Source of the DNA: Rohdeia mirabilis
GTDB taxonomy: Bacteria; Planctomycetota; UBA1135; GCA-002686595
DNA length: 64,000 bases
Assembly (NCBI GenBank): GCA_007750655.1
Contig: CP036290.1
Location: forward strand, 2,108,001-2,172,000
Reading direction: 5' to 3'
Within the stretch, counting starts at the first letter, position 1; each line of letters begins with the position of its first letter. Positions 1 through 9,922 of the stretch are shown here, in pieces. A model generated the notes under the pieces. That model made no database searches. It was not told where the DNA came from and was given only the letters and a program-made list of their open reading frames with translations. The position numbers and the translations under genes were made by a program.

Positions 1-686
1 CGACCGCGGTTCTGCGGCGTGCGCGCGATCGAGAGGCGTTCTGCGACGAGGTACGACGGACCACCGGGCTCGAGCTGCGCGTGATCGAAGGTCGCGACGA
101 GGCTCGACTGTCGTGGCTCGGTGCGGCTCACGCCGACGCGTGCGCACTGATCGACGTGGGCGGTGGCAGCACCGAGATCCTCGGCCCCTCGGGAGAGTTC
201 CTCGCGTCGGTCCCGGTCGGTGCGGCCTGGGCGACCGAGCAGTTCGGCACCGGCGGTGTGGAGCCCGTGGGGGGGGGCTTCGATCCGGAGGCGATGGGAG
301 GTCTCGAACGCAGTGCCGATGCTGCCTTCGTCGCATCGGGTGTGACGGCCCTCGACGCGGGGCCTTCAGCCCGGTTCGCGACACTCGTCGGCGGCGCAGC
401 GGTGAACCTGGGTTGCTTGGTGGCGGGGGCTGGAGCGTTCGACCACCGCGTGGGGGAGGGCGTCGAAGTCACGTCCGCCGAGGCGTCGGCCTGGGCCCGT
501 CGAATCGCGCTCCTCGGCCTGGAAGAGCGCTACGACCTGCCGATCGAACCGGATCGCGCCGCCGTGCTGCCGGCCGGCCTGGCCCTCCTGGGGCGCGCCT
601 TGTTGCACCTCGGGCTCGAGCGGGCGCGCGTGACCGGACGCGGCGTGCGGCACGGCCTGGCGATCGAACTCGCGGCGCGCCTGTAG
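1..686 (+). CDS. Ppx/GppA-family phosphatase, 3' part only
   Basis: The reading frame is open from the left window edge (in phase from base 3) to the TAG at 684-686, so the N-terminus is outside the window. The translation carries DVGGGSTEI, the phosphate-binding signature of the exopolyphosphatase / pppGpp phosphohydrolase family (ASKHA fold), near base 150. Further on, LPAGLALL and GVRHGLAIELA match the family's usual C-terminal blocks. Such enzymes release phosphate from polyphosphate or from pppGpp in the cytoplasm; which of the two cannot be told from this fragment. It ends without the extra HD domain of E. coli Ppx, so it resembles the short form. A long hairpin lies about 130 bases downstream. 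Confidence 0.85.
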   Translation, partial: TAVLRRARDREAFCDEVRRTTGLELRVIEGRDEARLSWLGAAHADACALIDVGGGSTEILGPSGEFLASVPVGAAWATEQFGTGGVEPVGGGFDPEAMGGLERSADAAFVASGVTALDAGPSARFATLVGGAAVNLGCLVAGAGAFDHRVGEGVEVTSAEASAWARRIALLGLEERYDLPIEPDRAAVLPAGLALLGRALLHLGLERARVTGRGVRHGLAIELAARL

Positions 687-816
687 GCAGCTCGTTGGGC
701 GGCGTCACGAGGGCGCTGCCAGCAGCAGCTGCCCGCATCAGCTGCCAGCATCGGAAAGCGGCGAGAGACCGCCGCGCCGATTCTCTCCGGGCTCGGATTC
801 GCTCCGGGCATGAAGT

Positions 817-846
817 GGGCCGGTGATCCTTGCCCATCACCGGCCC
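817..846. terminator. Perfect 11-bp hairpin downstream of the phosphatase gene
   Basis: GGGCCGGTGAT (817-827) pairs perfectly with ATCACCGGCCC (836-846) around an 8-base loop. No U-tract follows; purine-rich sequence comes next. It is probably a transcript end for the gene ending at 686, although 130 bases away. Confidence 0.5.
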
Positions 847-1184
847 GAGGGAGAGAGGGGAAGTCCCCGAACTGAGTGGACGCAGCGGCTCGCAACACCA
901 CGCCCTGTCGGTGACACGCAGGTTGCCCTGCGCTTCCCCGCTCTCTTCATAATGCCCTGACCCCTCCGAGGCTCGCAGAAAGGTGTGAAAACAGGGGATT
1001 CATGTCGGAGCCGGGGATGGGACACGTCGCAGCGCCGCGCCGACGTCGTCGTGATCGGGTCGACCGATCGTCGTGAGTGCCTCGGCCGATCCAGGGCCGA
1101 GGACCGCTCGGGCCCGGCGAGCGACCGAGCCAGCTCCATCGACCCAACCCTGTCCGTCGCGCTCAGGTCCCAGGAACCTGTGGC

Positions 1185-1213
1185 TTGCGATCGCTCTTGG
1201 GGAGCAGTAGCCT
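1185..1213 (+). promoter_or_regulatory. Sigma70-type promoter for tRNA-Met
   Basis: TTGCGA (1185-1190) and TAGCCT (1208-1213) are separated by exactly 17 bp. Initiation would be near 1220, giving a leader of about 90 bases before the mature tRNA at 1311. Both hexamers agree with the TTG-/TANNNT pattern seen elsewhere in this window. Confidence 0.5.
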
Positions 1214-1310
1214 GCGCGGCCCGATCGGGAAGCCGGCGCCCTCGTGACGCGTGGCAGCCTTCGATCGGCGCCGTGGATCCGTCGGCCCAGGTCGCCGGTC
1301 GACGTCGCAA

Positions 1311-1387
1311 GGCGGTGTAGCTCAGCTGGTTAGAGCAGCGGAATCATAATCCGCGTGTCGGGGGTTCGAGTCCCTCCACCGCTACCA
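1311..1387 (+). tRNA. tRNA-Met (anticodon CAU), probably elongator
   Basis: A 77-nt cloverleaf can be folded by hand. Acceptor GGCGGTG (1311-1317) pairs with CACCGCT (1377-1383), with one G-U at the end. The D arm is GCTC/GAGC. The anticodon stem GCGGA/TCCGC (1338-1342/1350-1354) encloses loop ATCATAA with CAT at 1345-1347. The T arm is GGGGG/CCCTC around TTCGAGT. The discriminator is A and CCA is encoded (1385-1387). The anticodon stem lacks the three G-C pairs of initiator tRNA, and position 1 pairs, so this is not fMet. CAU could also be tRNA-Ile2 read after lysidine modification; the overall sequence looks more like elongator Met. Confidence 0.93.
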
Positions 1388-1863
1388 CTCCAGGGGCTGT
1401 GCTCCATGGACATCGAGCTGGGCCCGCGTGCTGGGCCCGTGTGCTTGGTCCAGGTGCGGGGCAGACGCCTCGAGAGTCGGGTGCACCAACCACTTCGTGG
1501 CACGCGTACGTCCCGGATGGACGGCGCTGGAGCGGTCCCATACCGCGCCGGAGCCACACCACACAGGAGTTGGTCTCGAGGGGCTCGCACGAGCCGCCGT
1601 CGCGTCGGAGCGCGCTCCACCCAGGTGTCGCGCTCGTCCGTGCACCGCAGCACCCCAACACCGCGACAGCGCGTTCGAGCCCGTTCCCCAGCCGCACTCC
1701 CACGCGTTACGCACCGGTGACGGGGTTGACTCGCTGTCCGCCACGAAGGTCGCGGCGGCGTCACGGAGGACGAGCGGATGGTGGCACGCTGATTGCGTGG
1801 AACGTGCACGCGCTCCGATCGACCCTCCGACGGATTCGCTAGCCTCTTCCTCATCCACCGCCC
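1388..1863. other. Intergenic stretch after tRNA-Met
   Basis: No gene supported. Overlapping open frames in several phases give low-complexity Arg/Pro-rich products. Near the right end a -10-like TAGCCT (1840-1845) sits 18 bases before the next start codon. Confidence 0.6.
1840..1845 (+). promoter_or_regulatory. -10-like element TAGCCT
   Basis: GCTAGCCT lies 18 bases upstream of the ATG at 1864. It matches the TANNNT pattern shared by many genes in this window. No clear -35 is visible at the usual distance. Confidence 0.35.
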
Positions 1864-2904
1864 ATGACGACTCCGCGCTCTTTCTTCCTCGTCTCCGCCC
1901 TCGCAGCCTGCGCCCTCGCCGCCTGCGCTTCTTCCACGGGGACGCCGGTCCAGCCCGAAACGCCGGGCACGGTCGCCGTCAACGTCCAGGTCGCGCCGCC
2001 GCTGACGGCCGTGAGCAACGCCTTCGAGTCGGCGTCCTCTCTCGAGCTGCCGGAAGCGGCCCCGCTCGAGTTCCCGGCGCTCCACAACGTCTTCCACCTC
2101 AGCGAGAACATCATCACGGGGTCAGAGCCTGGCGACGAGGCCTCGCTGGCGCTCATCGCGAGCTGGGGGGTGAAGACCATCCTCTCGACCGATGGCAAGG
2201 CGCCCGACGCGGAGACGGCGGCGAAGTACGGGATGCGCTACGTGCATGTCCCGATCCAGTACAAGGGCATCACGGAGGACGAGCAGCTGCGGATCGTGAA
2301 GGTCTTCCGGGAACTGGAAGGCCCCTTCTTCGTGCACTGCTTCCACGGCAAGCACCGCGGCCCTGCCGGAGCGGCACTGGGTCGCCTGGCCCTCGACGGG
2401 GTGTCGCGCGAACAGGCACTGGCCGAGATGCGTCAGTGGTGCGGGACCTCCTCCAAGTACTCGGGGCTGTACTGGACGGTGGCTTGCGCCGAGCTTCCGG
2501 ACGAGGCGACGACGCGCAGCTACCGGTGGGACTTCCCGTCCGCACAGCCGCTGGAAGGCATAGCGGGCGCCATGGTCACGACCGCCCGCCACTACGAGAA
2601 CGTCCTCTATTCGGACGACGTGGACTACGGGGTCGATCCGCTGCACCCCGACATCGATCCTCTGAACGAGGCCGAGATCCTGCACCAACTCTTCGCCCAG
2701 ATGCGCGCGATGGACGAGGTGCAACGGGAACCCGACGACTATCGCGAGTGGATGGCGGACGGCGAGCGCGCGTCCTTCGAGCTGGTCGAAGCCCTGCGCG
2801 ACCACCGCGCGGGAGTGCCGGAAGCTCGTGAACGCGTCGAGGATGCGCTCGCCGCCACGAAGCAGTCCTGTGCGGCCTGCCACACGAAGTACCGCAATCG
2901 CTGA
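1864..2904 (+). CDS. Lipoprotein with CX5R phosphatase domain and cytochrome c'-like CXXCH tail
   Basis: The 346-aa product begins with a lipoprotein signal peptide (lipobox LAAC, Cys21), so it should act in the periplasm attached to a membrane. Residues about 65-215 resemble the small dual-specificity / DUF442-like phosphatase fold, with the P-loop HCFHGKHRG: nucleophile Cys159 and Arg165 give CX5R. The C-terminal about 90 residues are predicted helical and end in SCAACHTKYR (Cys336, Cys339, His340), the heme c motif in the near-terminal place typical of cytochrome c'/c556. Seen: both motifs in one frame. Known: CX5R enzymes hydrolyse phosphoesters, and CXXCH binds heme covalently. Inferred: a redox- or ligand-sensing phosphatase; the substrate is unknown. 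The P-loop lacks the usual Ser/Thr after Arg. Confidence 0.8.
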   Translation: MTTPRSFFLVSALAACALAACASSTGTPVQPETPGTVAVNVQVAPPLTAVSNAFESASSLELPEAAPLEFPALHNVFHLSENIITGSEPGDEASLALIASWGVKTILSTDGKAPDAETAAKYGMRYVHVPIQYKGITEDEQLRIVKVFRELEGPFFVHCFHGKHRGPAGAALGRLALDGVSREQALAEMRQWCGTSSKYSGLYWTVACAELPDEATTRSYRWDFPSAQPLEGIAGAMVTTARHYENVLYSDDVDYGVDPLHPDIDPLNEAEILHQLFAQMRAMDEVQREPDDYREWMADGERASFELVEALRDHRAGVPEARERVEDALAATKQSCAACHTKYRNR

Positions 2905-2938
2905 CGCTCGCAGTCGCTGAGGCTGCGGCCGACTCCGA

Positions 2939-2967
2939 GTGACACGCGCTGAAGGGGCGCGTGTCAC
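2939..2967. terminator. Perfect 11-bp terminator hairpin
   Basis: GTGACACGCGC (2939-2949) pairs with GCGCGTGTCAC (2957-2967) around a 7-base loop, 35 bases after the stop of the phosphatase-cytochrome gene. A weakly T-rich stretch (ATCTCTT) follows on the plus strand. Confidence 0.65.
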
Positions 2968-3113
2968 ATCTCTTCAGGGCCCGACCCGCCGGGCGCGAAT
3001 GCCGGTGATCCGGGGTGGCCGTGGCTCCCGCTCCCGAGCGTGGACCCGACGCGCCACAGGTCGGAGCCGGAGGGCGTGATTGCACTGGACTCGCCCCTCG
3101 GCGTGACGGCGCA

Positions 3114-3147
3114 CCTGGGGCAAACGGTGCTCCTGGGGCAAACGGTG
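3114..3147 (+). repeat. Two tandem 16-bp direct repeats
   Basis: CCTGGGGCAAACGGTG occurs at 3114-3129 and again at 3132-3147, separated by two bases. No coding function is seen. Confidence 0.8.
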
Positions 3148-3451
3148 CGTCACCCGTGCGCCGCGAGGGTCGGTCGCGGGGGCTCGTCGCCGTGCGGCTC
3201 TGGAGCGGCCGGTGCGACCGAGCTCGGAGGTGCGTCGAGGACGGCGCGGACGCGATCGCGCGGTTGGAACGGCGACCCCTTCGGTCCTGCGGGATCAACG
3301 GTCCGAGGACCCTGCGCGCCCACCCGCGAGGGCGGGCCGACCGCAGCCGACTCCGCGTGACCGCACCAGGGGCTCGAGGTCGTCTGCCGTGCTCCACGCG
3401 CCGTGCTCGGCGCGGCGGTACGGTCGCAGCTCGCCGCGACCTGGGGCCGAA

Positions 3452-4273
3452 TCACGCGCCGCCGTCGGACGCCTGTTCGTTCGCGTGGCCGAGCTCGCGG
3501 CCGATGTCCCTGGCCGCCCGACGCACGACGCCGAGGACCGCGTCACGATCGAAGGCGGGATCGATGTCGATGCGTTGGACCAGTGGGACCGTGAGTGCCG
3601 CGATCGCGTGCCCCTTGCGGTCCTCGATCGGGAAGCTCGTGTCGTGGATGCCGCGCACACGCTTGCTCTCCATCTCGCAGAAGCCCTTCGCGCGGATCTC
3701 GTCGAGCGTCTCACTCAGTTCCGACAAGCGCGCGGCGACGGTCTCGTCGCTCCCGATGAGGTCCTTGCGCTCACGTTCGTCCCGGAATGCCAGCAGGACC
3801 CGTCCGGATGCCGACTCGGTCGGACTCACCGGTGTTCCCATGCGCACGGCGAAGGTCAGCGAACCCGGACAGTCCTCCTGGGCGACCACCACGCCGTTGC
3901 CGCGGTGCGGGACGACCAGGTGACAGGATTGATCGAGTTCACGCGCGACGTTCCGCAGGTGGGGGATCGCCACGTCGAGGAGCCGTCGCGAAGGCGGGTG
4001 TCGGTGGGAGAGTTCGAACAGCTTCGGCCCCAGGAAATAGCGATCGCCGGGCTTCTCGAGGGCCACGTAGTCGCGGTCCACGAGACACGAGAGCATCCGG
4101 TAGATCTCGCCCACCGTGCGGCCGAGCGCATCGGCGAGCTGCCTCTGGCTGAGACCGTCGTCGCGCAGGGAGAGGAGTTCGAGAATGTCGAGTCCCTTCT
4201 CCAACGCCGGAGCCGAGTAGCGCCCCGTGCGCTTGTCGGTATCGCCGTCCCTCTGGTTCGAACGGGTCGTCAT
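3452..4273 (-). CDS. IclR-family transcriptional regulator
   Basis: A 273-aa protein. Residues about 18-80 form the IclR winged helix-turn-helix (ALEKGLDILELLS, then LSQRQLADALGRTVGEIYRM). The rest is the IclR effector domain, with ESASGRVLLAF and RVRGIHDTSFPIED as typical blocks. It should bind DNA as a dimer or tetramer and respond to a small metabolite; the ligand is unknown. I chose the ATG at 4273 (MTTRSNQ) over the one at 4282 because a TTGACA box 32 bases upstream would place transcription initiation almost at 4273. The glutamine synthetase gene lies immediately upstream on the same strand, but a hairpin (4315-4340) separates them, so co-transcription is doubtful. Confidence 0.88.
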   Translation of the reverse strand: MTTRSNQRDGDTDKRTGRYSAPALEKGLDILELLSLRDDGLSQRQLADALGRTVGEIYRMLSCLVDRDYVALEKPGDRYFLGPKLFELSHRHPPSRRLLDVAIPHLRNVARELDQSCHLVVPHRGNGVVVAQEDCPGSLTFAVRMGTPVSPTESASGRVLLAFRDERERKDLIGSDETVAARLSELSETLDEIRAKGFCEMESKRVRGIHDTSFPIEDRKGHAIAALTVPLVQRIDIDPAFDRDAVLGVVRRAARDIGRELGHANEQASDGGA

Positions 4274-4280
4274 GGTTCCC

Positions 4281-4310
4281 ATCTTCCGTCGTCGCGTGGC
4301 GCCCTGTCAA
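4281..4310 (-). promoter_or_regulatory. TTGACA-type promoter for the IclR gene
   Basis: On the minus strand TTGACA (4310-4305) is followed after 18 bp by GAAGAT (4286-4281), which keeps the A and T of TANNNT. Initiation would fall close to the start codon at 4273, giving a very short leader or a leaderless mRNA. Confidence 0.4.
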
Positions 4311-4314
4311 TGCA

Positions 4315-4340
4315 GCCGCGCCGACCGAAGTCGGCGCGGC
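4315..4340. terminator. 11-bp hairpin with CGAA loop downstream of glutamine synthetase
   Basis: GCCGCGCCGAC (4315-4325) pairs with GTCGGCGCGGC (4330-4340) around a 4-base loop, 44 bases past the glutamine synthetase stop. There is no long U-tract. Confidence 0.6.
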
Positions 4341-4383
4341 CGCCTCGAGCCGTCGGAGCGGGCGGCTGGGTACCGTCCGGAGC

Positions 4384-6555
4384 TCAGTGGACGAACAGGA
4401 GTTCGCGGTACTTCGGGAGCGGCCACAGCTCGTCGTCGACCACCTCTTCGAGGCAGTCGCACGCCAGGCGGACGCGCTCCATCACCGGGAGCAGGTTCTC
4501 GCGCACGGCGAGGGCGGCGCGGGCCGCGTCCCCATGGGCCGATTCGATCGAGTCGCGAGCGGATTCGAGTGCCGTGACGGACACACGCAGCTCTCCCACC
4601 AGTTCGGCCACCCGACCCAGGAGTTCCTTCTGCGGAGCGAGGTCCGCTGCGGGCAGAGCCGCGGCCACGGCCGTGATCGACTCGGCCAGGCGGCGCTGGA
4701 ACTCGACACCGGCGGGCATCACGGACGTCGCCGCCAGGTTGCGCAGCGAGAGCGCCTCGACCAGGAAACGCTCGATGTAGGCCGACGTCAGGACCTGAGC
4801 TCGCGACTCGGTCTCGCGACGCGAGAGCACGCCGTGGCGTTCGAACAGCGCCAGATTCTTCTCGTCGGTGAAGCGCACGAGCGCGGCGGGCGTGTGGGCA
4901 AGATTGAGCAGGCCACGGCGCTCGGCCTCCTGCTTCCACTCGTCCGAGTAGTTGTCACCGCTGAACAGGATGCGTCCGTGGTCGCTGAGGACCCGACGCA
5001 GGACGTCGATCGCATTCCCCTCCTTCTCGATCTCCGCGGCGAGCCGCGTCACCGAGTCGGCGACGATCGTGTTGATGACCGTGGCGGGGAAGGCGGCCGA
5101 TTGGTTCGACCCGACGGCACGGAACTCGAACTTCGCGCCCGTGAATGCGAACGGCGACGTGCGATTGCGGTCGGAGTTGTGGCGCGGCAGGCGCGGCAGG
5201 GTTCCGACGCCGAGCGCCATGCGGTTGTCCTCGGCGGGCTCGTGCGCCTTGCCGCTGACGAGATTGTCCACCACGTCCTGGAGTTCCTTGCCGAGGAAGA
5301 CCGAGATGATCGCCGGCGGAGCTTCGTTGGCACCGAGACGGTGGTCGTTGCCGGCCGATGCGATCGTGACCCGCAGGAGGTCCTGGTACTCGTCGACCGC
5401 GCGGACGATGGCCGTCAGGAACGCCATGAAACGCAGGTTGTCGTGCGGCGTCTCGCCCGGCTCGAGCAGGTTCTGTCCGTCGTCGGTCGCGATCGACCAG
5501 TTGACGTGCTTGCCGCTGCCGTTCACTCCGGCGAAGGGCTTCTCGTGGAGGAGGCAGGCGAAGCCGTGGCGCACCGCGACCTCCTGCAGGATCTCCATCG
5601 TCAGCATGTTGTGGTCCGTGGCGACCGCAGCCGCTTCGAACACCGGGGCCGACTCGAACTGGTGCGGCGCCACTTCGTTGTGGCGCGTCTTCACCGGCAC
5701 GCCGAGCTGCCACAGCTCCTGCTCCAGGTCCATCTGGAAGTTGAGCACGCGCTGCGGCGTCTTGCCGAAGTAGTGGTCCTCGAGTTCCTGTCCCTTGGGC
5801 GGGCGCGAGCCGAGCAACGTGCGCCCACAGGCGAGCAGATCGGGGCGCAGGTGGAAGAGTCGTCGATCGACCAGGAAGTACTCCTGCTCGGGTCCGACGG
5901 TCGCCGAGACGCGCTTGATCTGGTCCTCGCCGAGGGCTCCGAGGAGCGTGCGAGCCGCCTTGTCGATCGCCTCGCAGGAACGCAGCAGCGGCGTCTTCGT
6001 GTCGAGCGCTTCGCCGGTCCAGGAGACGAAGACGGTCGGGATGGTCAGCGTGGCGCCGAAGTCGGTCTCGCGGATGAAGGCGGGCGAGCCCGGGTCCCAG
6101 CCGGTGTAGCCGCGCGCTTCGAACGTGTTGCGCACGCCGCCCGACGGGAACGAGGACGCATCCGGCTCACCGATGATGAGGTCGTTGCCGGAGAACTCCT
6201 GGATCGCGCCGCCCTCGAGCGTCGGCGAGAGGAACGCGTCGTGCTTCTCCGCCGTGGCGCCCGTCATGGGCTGGAACCAGTGGGTGTAGTGCGTCGCACC
6301 GTGCTCGAGCGCCCAGTCCTTCATGGCGTTCGCGACCGCGTCGGCGATCTGCGGCGACATCTCGACACCACTCGAAAGGCTGTGGCGCACGGCCTTGTAC
6401 ACCGTCTTCGGCAGCCGTCGACGTTGGACCTCGTCGTTGAACACCTTCGAACCGAAGTGCTCGGGGAGGCTGCTGCCGGGAGTCTCGCGGGGGGCCGGCC
6501 CAGCACTGGCTGCGCTCACGTCTCGGAGGGCCTGCTGGCGGGAGGAAACGCTCAT
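4384..6555 (-). CDS. glnN: Glutamine synthetase type III
   Basis: The 723-aa product matches GSIII in length and order. N-terminal FGSKVFND and RLPKTVYKAV are followed by HYTHWFQPMTG with EKHDAF, then the catalytic region with GPEQEYFLVD, RHNEVAPHQFE, and FAGVNGSGKHVNWS with the ATP/glutamate-binding Gly-Ser loop. The enzyme makes glutamine from glutamate, ammonia and ATP in the cytoplasm and is dodecameric in known cases. The ATG at 6555 (MSVSSRQ) was preferred to the upstream ATG at 6603, because the first 16 residues of the longer form look non-coding. It is divergent from thiC with about 250 bp between starts, and no GlnB/GlnK gene is adjacent. Confidence 0.93.
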   Translation of the reverse strand: MSVSSRQQALRDVSAASAGPAPRETPGSSLPEHFGSKVFNDEVQRRRLPKTVYKAVRHSLSSGVEMSPQIADAVANAMKDWALEHGATHYTHWFQPMTGATAEKHDAFLSPTLEGGAIQEFSGNDLIIGEPDASSFPSGGVRNTFEARGYTGWDPGSPAFIRETDFGATLTIPTVFVSWTGEALDTKTPLLRSCEAIDKAARTLLGALGEDQIKRVSATVGPEQEYFLVDRRLFHLRPDLLACGRTLLGSRPPKGQELEDHYFGKTPQRVLNFQMDLEQELWQLGVPVKTRHNEVAPHQFESAPVFEAAAVATDHNMLTMEILQEVAVRHGFACLLHEKPFAGVNGSGKHVNWSIATDDGQNLLEPGETPHDNLRFMAFLTAIVRAVDEYQDLLRVTIASAGNDHRLGANEAPPAIISVFLGKELQDVVDNLVSGKAHEPAEDNRMALGVGTLPRLPRHNSDRNRTSPFAFTGAKFEFRAVGSNQSAAFPATVINTIVADSVTRLAAEIEKEGNAIDVLRRVLSDHGRILFSGDNYSDEWKQEAERRGLLNLAHTPAALVRFTDEKNLALFERHGVLSRRETESRAQVLTSAYIERFLVEALSLRNLAATSVMPAGVEFQRRLAESITAVAAALPAADLAPQKELLGRVAELVGELRVSVTALESARDSIESAHGDAARAALAVRENLLPVMERVRLACDCLEEVVDDELWPLPKYRELLFVH

Positions 6556-6690
6556 GGTCGTCTCTGCGCTGGTGGAAGCGCATGGGGGGCTTCGGTGCCC
6601 CACGTTGGGTCGGATCGAGCGCGCGCGGGGTCCACCCCGGGCGCTTCGCGAGCAGGGTACGGGCCGGCACTCGTGCGCGGAAGCGGCTAG

Positions 6691-8469
<1,779 letters not shown>

Positions 8470-8478
8470 CGTGGTGCG

Positions 8479-8515
8479 CGCACGGCGGCCCCGCAGCGTC
8501 GGGGTCGGTCGTGCG
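8479..8515. terminator. Imperfect GC hairpin between thiC and the convergent FAD gene
   Basis: CGCACG (8479-8484) pairs with CGTGCG (8510-8515), and inside it CCCCG pairs with CGGGG, separated by a small internal loop. It begins about 10 bases after the thiC stop. No U-tract is present. Confidence 0.4.
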
Positions 8516-8674
8516 GCCGTCGCTCCGATCCGCGCCCTCGGTGGCCCCGTTCTGGGGGAGTGGGGGCCGCGAGGAACGGTGCCGTGGAAGCGGTGTTCCA
8601 GCGCCGCAGCTCCCGCGGCGTCGACCACCGTCGCACCGGGCCGGGACGGGTTCCGCCGCGTGTTCGCTGCGAGC

Positions 8675-9874
8675 CTAGGAGCGCGTGGGGGAGAAGCGCA
8701 TGGGGGACAGGGACGCGAAGGCGGTCTCCGCCCGTCCTTCGATGGCGTCCGCGACGACGGCGGCGGCCGCGAGTCCACAGGTGATGCCGTGTCCTCCGAG
8801 CCCAGCGGTCCAGTACAGCCCGGCGACGAGGGGGTCCGGTCCGAGCGCGAACTCGCCGTCCGCCGCGAAGGTACGCACGCCGCACCAAGGGTCGAGAGGT
8901 GCGCGGTCGAAGGGGGGACGCAGGTGGCGTTGCATGGCCCGACCGAGGCTCTCGAGGGCTGCCGCGTCCAGGTCGTACCCGTCGGGATCGACGGCTGTGC
9001 TGTCGCAGTTGCACACGAGCAGTCCGCCCCGGGCGGGGCGCGAGTAGAAGTTGTCGCCGTGGTTCCAGACCACGGGCCAGCTGGGATCCACGACCGCTCC
9101 GACGCCATCGGGACCGGCTCCTTCGGGGCGTGCGATGGCCGCGTGCCTGCGGCGCGCCTCGAAGTGCAGCGGTGAGCCCGCGGCGCGCGCGAATCCGTCG
9201 GCCCAACCGCCCGTGGCGAGCACGACCGCGTCGGCGGCGATCATCGGCCCGCGGTCCAGATGGACACCGCGCACCGCGCCGTCCTGGGTCTCGATGCTCG
9301 CGACGTTCGCGGCGAACACCAACCGTCCCGAGCGACGTGCGATCGCCGCGAGCAGTCCGTCGCGGAGTCGATCCAGGTCGATGGTCCCCTCGCGATCCGA
9401 CCACAGGGCGAACTTGGCGGGAGTGCCCACGTGCGGCAGTGCGCGCAGTGCGGTCGTCGGGTCGACGATCTCGTAGAGCGTTCCCGCGGCTCGCGCAGCC
9501 GCCCCCATGCGCTCGAGGGTCTCGGCGCCGGCGTCCTCGTTCGCGATCAGCAGGACACCGACGGGGTCGACGAGCGACCGCTCCGCCAACTCGGGGTCCG
9601 GTTCGATCAACGCCCGTGCGCCGCGCGCCGCCAGCTCGCACAGGACCTCCGACTCGACGACGCTGCGCAGGATCCCGGCGTTCGATCCGCTGGAGCCGGT
9701 GAAGGCCGAACTCGAGCGTTCGAGGATCGTGACGTCGTGCCCGCGCCGTGCCAGCTCCCAGCCAGTGGCCAGTCCGCCGATCCCCGCGCCGACCACGACC
9801 GTGTGCGCGGGACCTCCGAGAGGGCGTCGGCGTGCGCTGGAAGGGGAGTGGGGCGTCGAGGGCGAAGGGGACAT
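8675..9874 (-). CDS. FAD-dependent oxidoreductase, DAO/glycine-oxidase type
   Basis: A 399-aa protein with an N-terminal Rossmann dinucleotide-binding motif, VVVGAGIGGLATGWEL (GXGXXG), followed by a Glu-ended strand (TILER), and a C-terminal LYWTAGLGGHGITCG block. This is the architecture of D-amino-acid-oxidase-like enzymes (DadA, glycine oxidase, sarcosine oxidase) that oxidise an amine substrate; the actual substrate cannot be told. An upstream GTG at 9922 is in frame, but a -10-like TAGGAT (9929-9924) would overlap its leader, so the ATG at 9874 (MSPSPST) is the better start. It converges with thiC and has no operon partner. Confidence 0.82.
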   Translation of the reverse strand: MSPSPSTPHSPSSARRRPLGGPAHTVVVGAGIGGLATGWELARRGHDVTILERSSSAFTGSSGSNAGILRSVVESEVLCELAARGARALIEPDPELAERSLVDPVGVLLIANEDAGAETLERMGAAARAAGTLYEIVDPTTALRALPHVGTPAKFALWSDREGTIDLDRLRDGLLAAIARRSGRLVFAANVASIETQDGAVRGVHLDRGPMIAADAVVLATGGWADGFARAAGSPLHFEARRRHAAIARPEGAGPDGVGAVVDPSWPVVWNHGDNFYSRPARGGLLVCNCDSTAVDPDGYDLDAAALESLGRAMQRHLRPPFDRAPLDPWCGVRTFAADGEFALGPDPLVAGLYWTAGLGGHGITCGLAAAAVVADAIEGRAETAFASLSPMRFSPTRS

Positions 9875-9922
9875 CGATGCGGCGCAGAGCCGGGGTGAGG
9901 TCGTGCACCGCCGGCTGCTCAC

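Larger units (their letters stand above)
687..1310. other. Intergenic stretch between the phosphatase and tRNA-Met
   Basis: No convincing gene. Open frames on both strands here have Arg/Pro/Ser-rich translations and no codon-position bias, so they are by-products of high GC. The stretch holds a perfect hairpin (817-846) and the tRNA promoter (1185-1213). Confidence 0.6.
2905..3451. other. Intergenic stretch with terminator and a small direct repeat
   Basis: No gene supported. It contains the hairpin at 2939-2967 and two copies of a 16-bp unit, CCTGGGGCAAACGGTG, at 3114-3129 and 3132-3147 (period 18). Frames read through the repeat look collagen-like by chance and lack codon bias. Confidence 0.6.

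Noticed and set aside
1428..2831. Long plus-strand frame across the tRNA-downstream gap and into the phosphatase-cytochrome gene
   Set aside because: It is out of phase with the lipoprotein gene, which has a signal peptide and two recognisable motifs. The alternative translation is Arg-rich and featureless.
3015..3923. Plus-strand frame with a collagen-like Gly-Ala-Pro-Gly-Ala-Asn stretch
   Set aside because: The pattern comes from the 16-bp direct repeat at 3114-3147. The frame has weak codon bias and its 3' part is antisense to the IclR gene.
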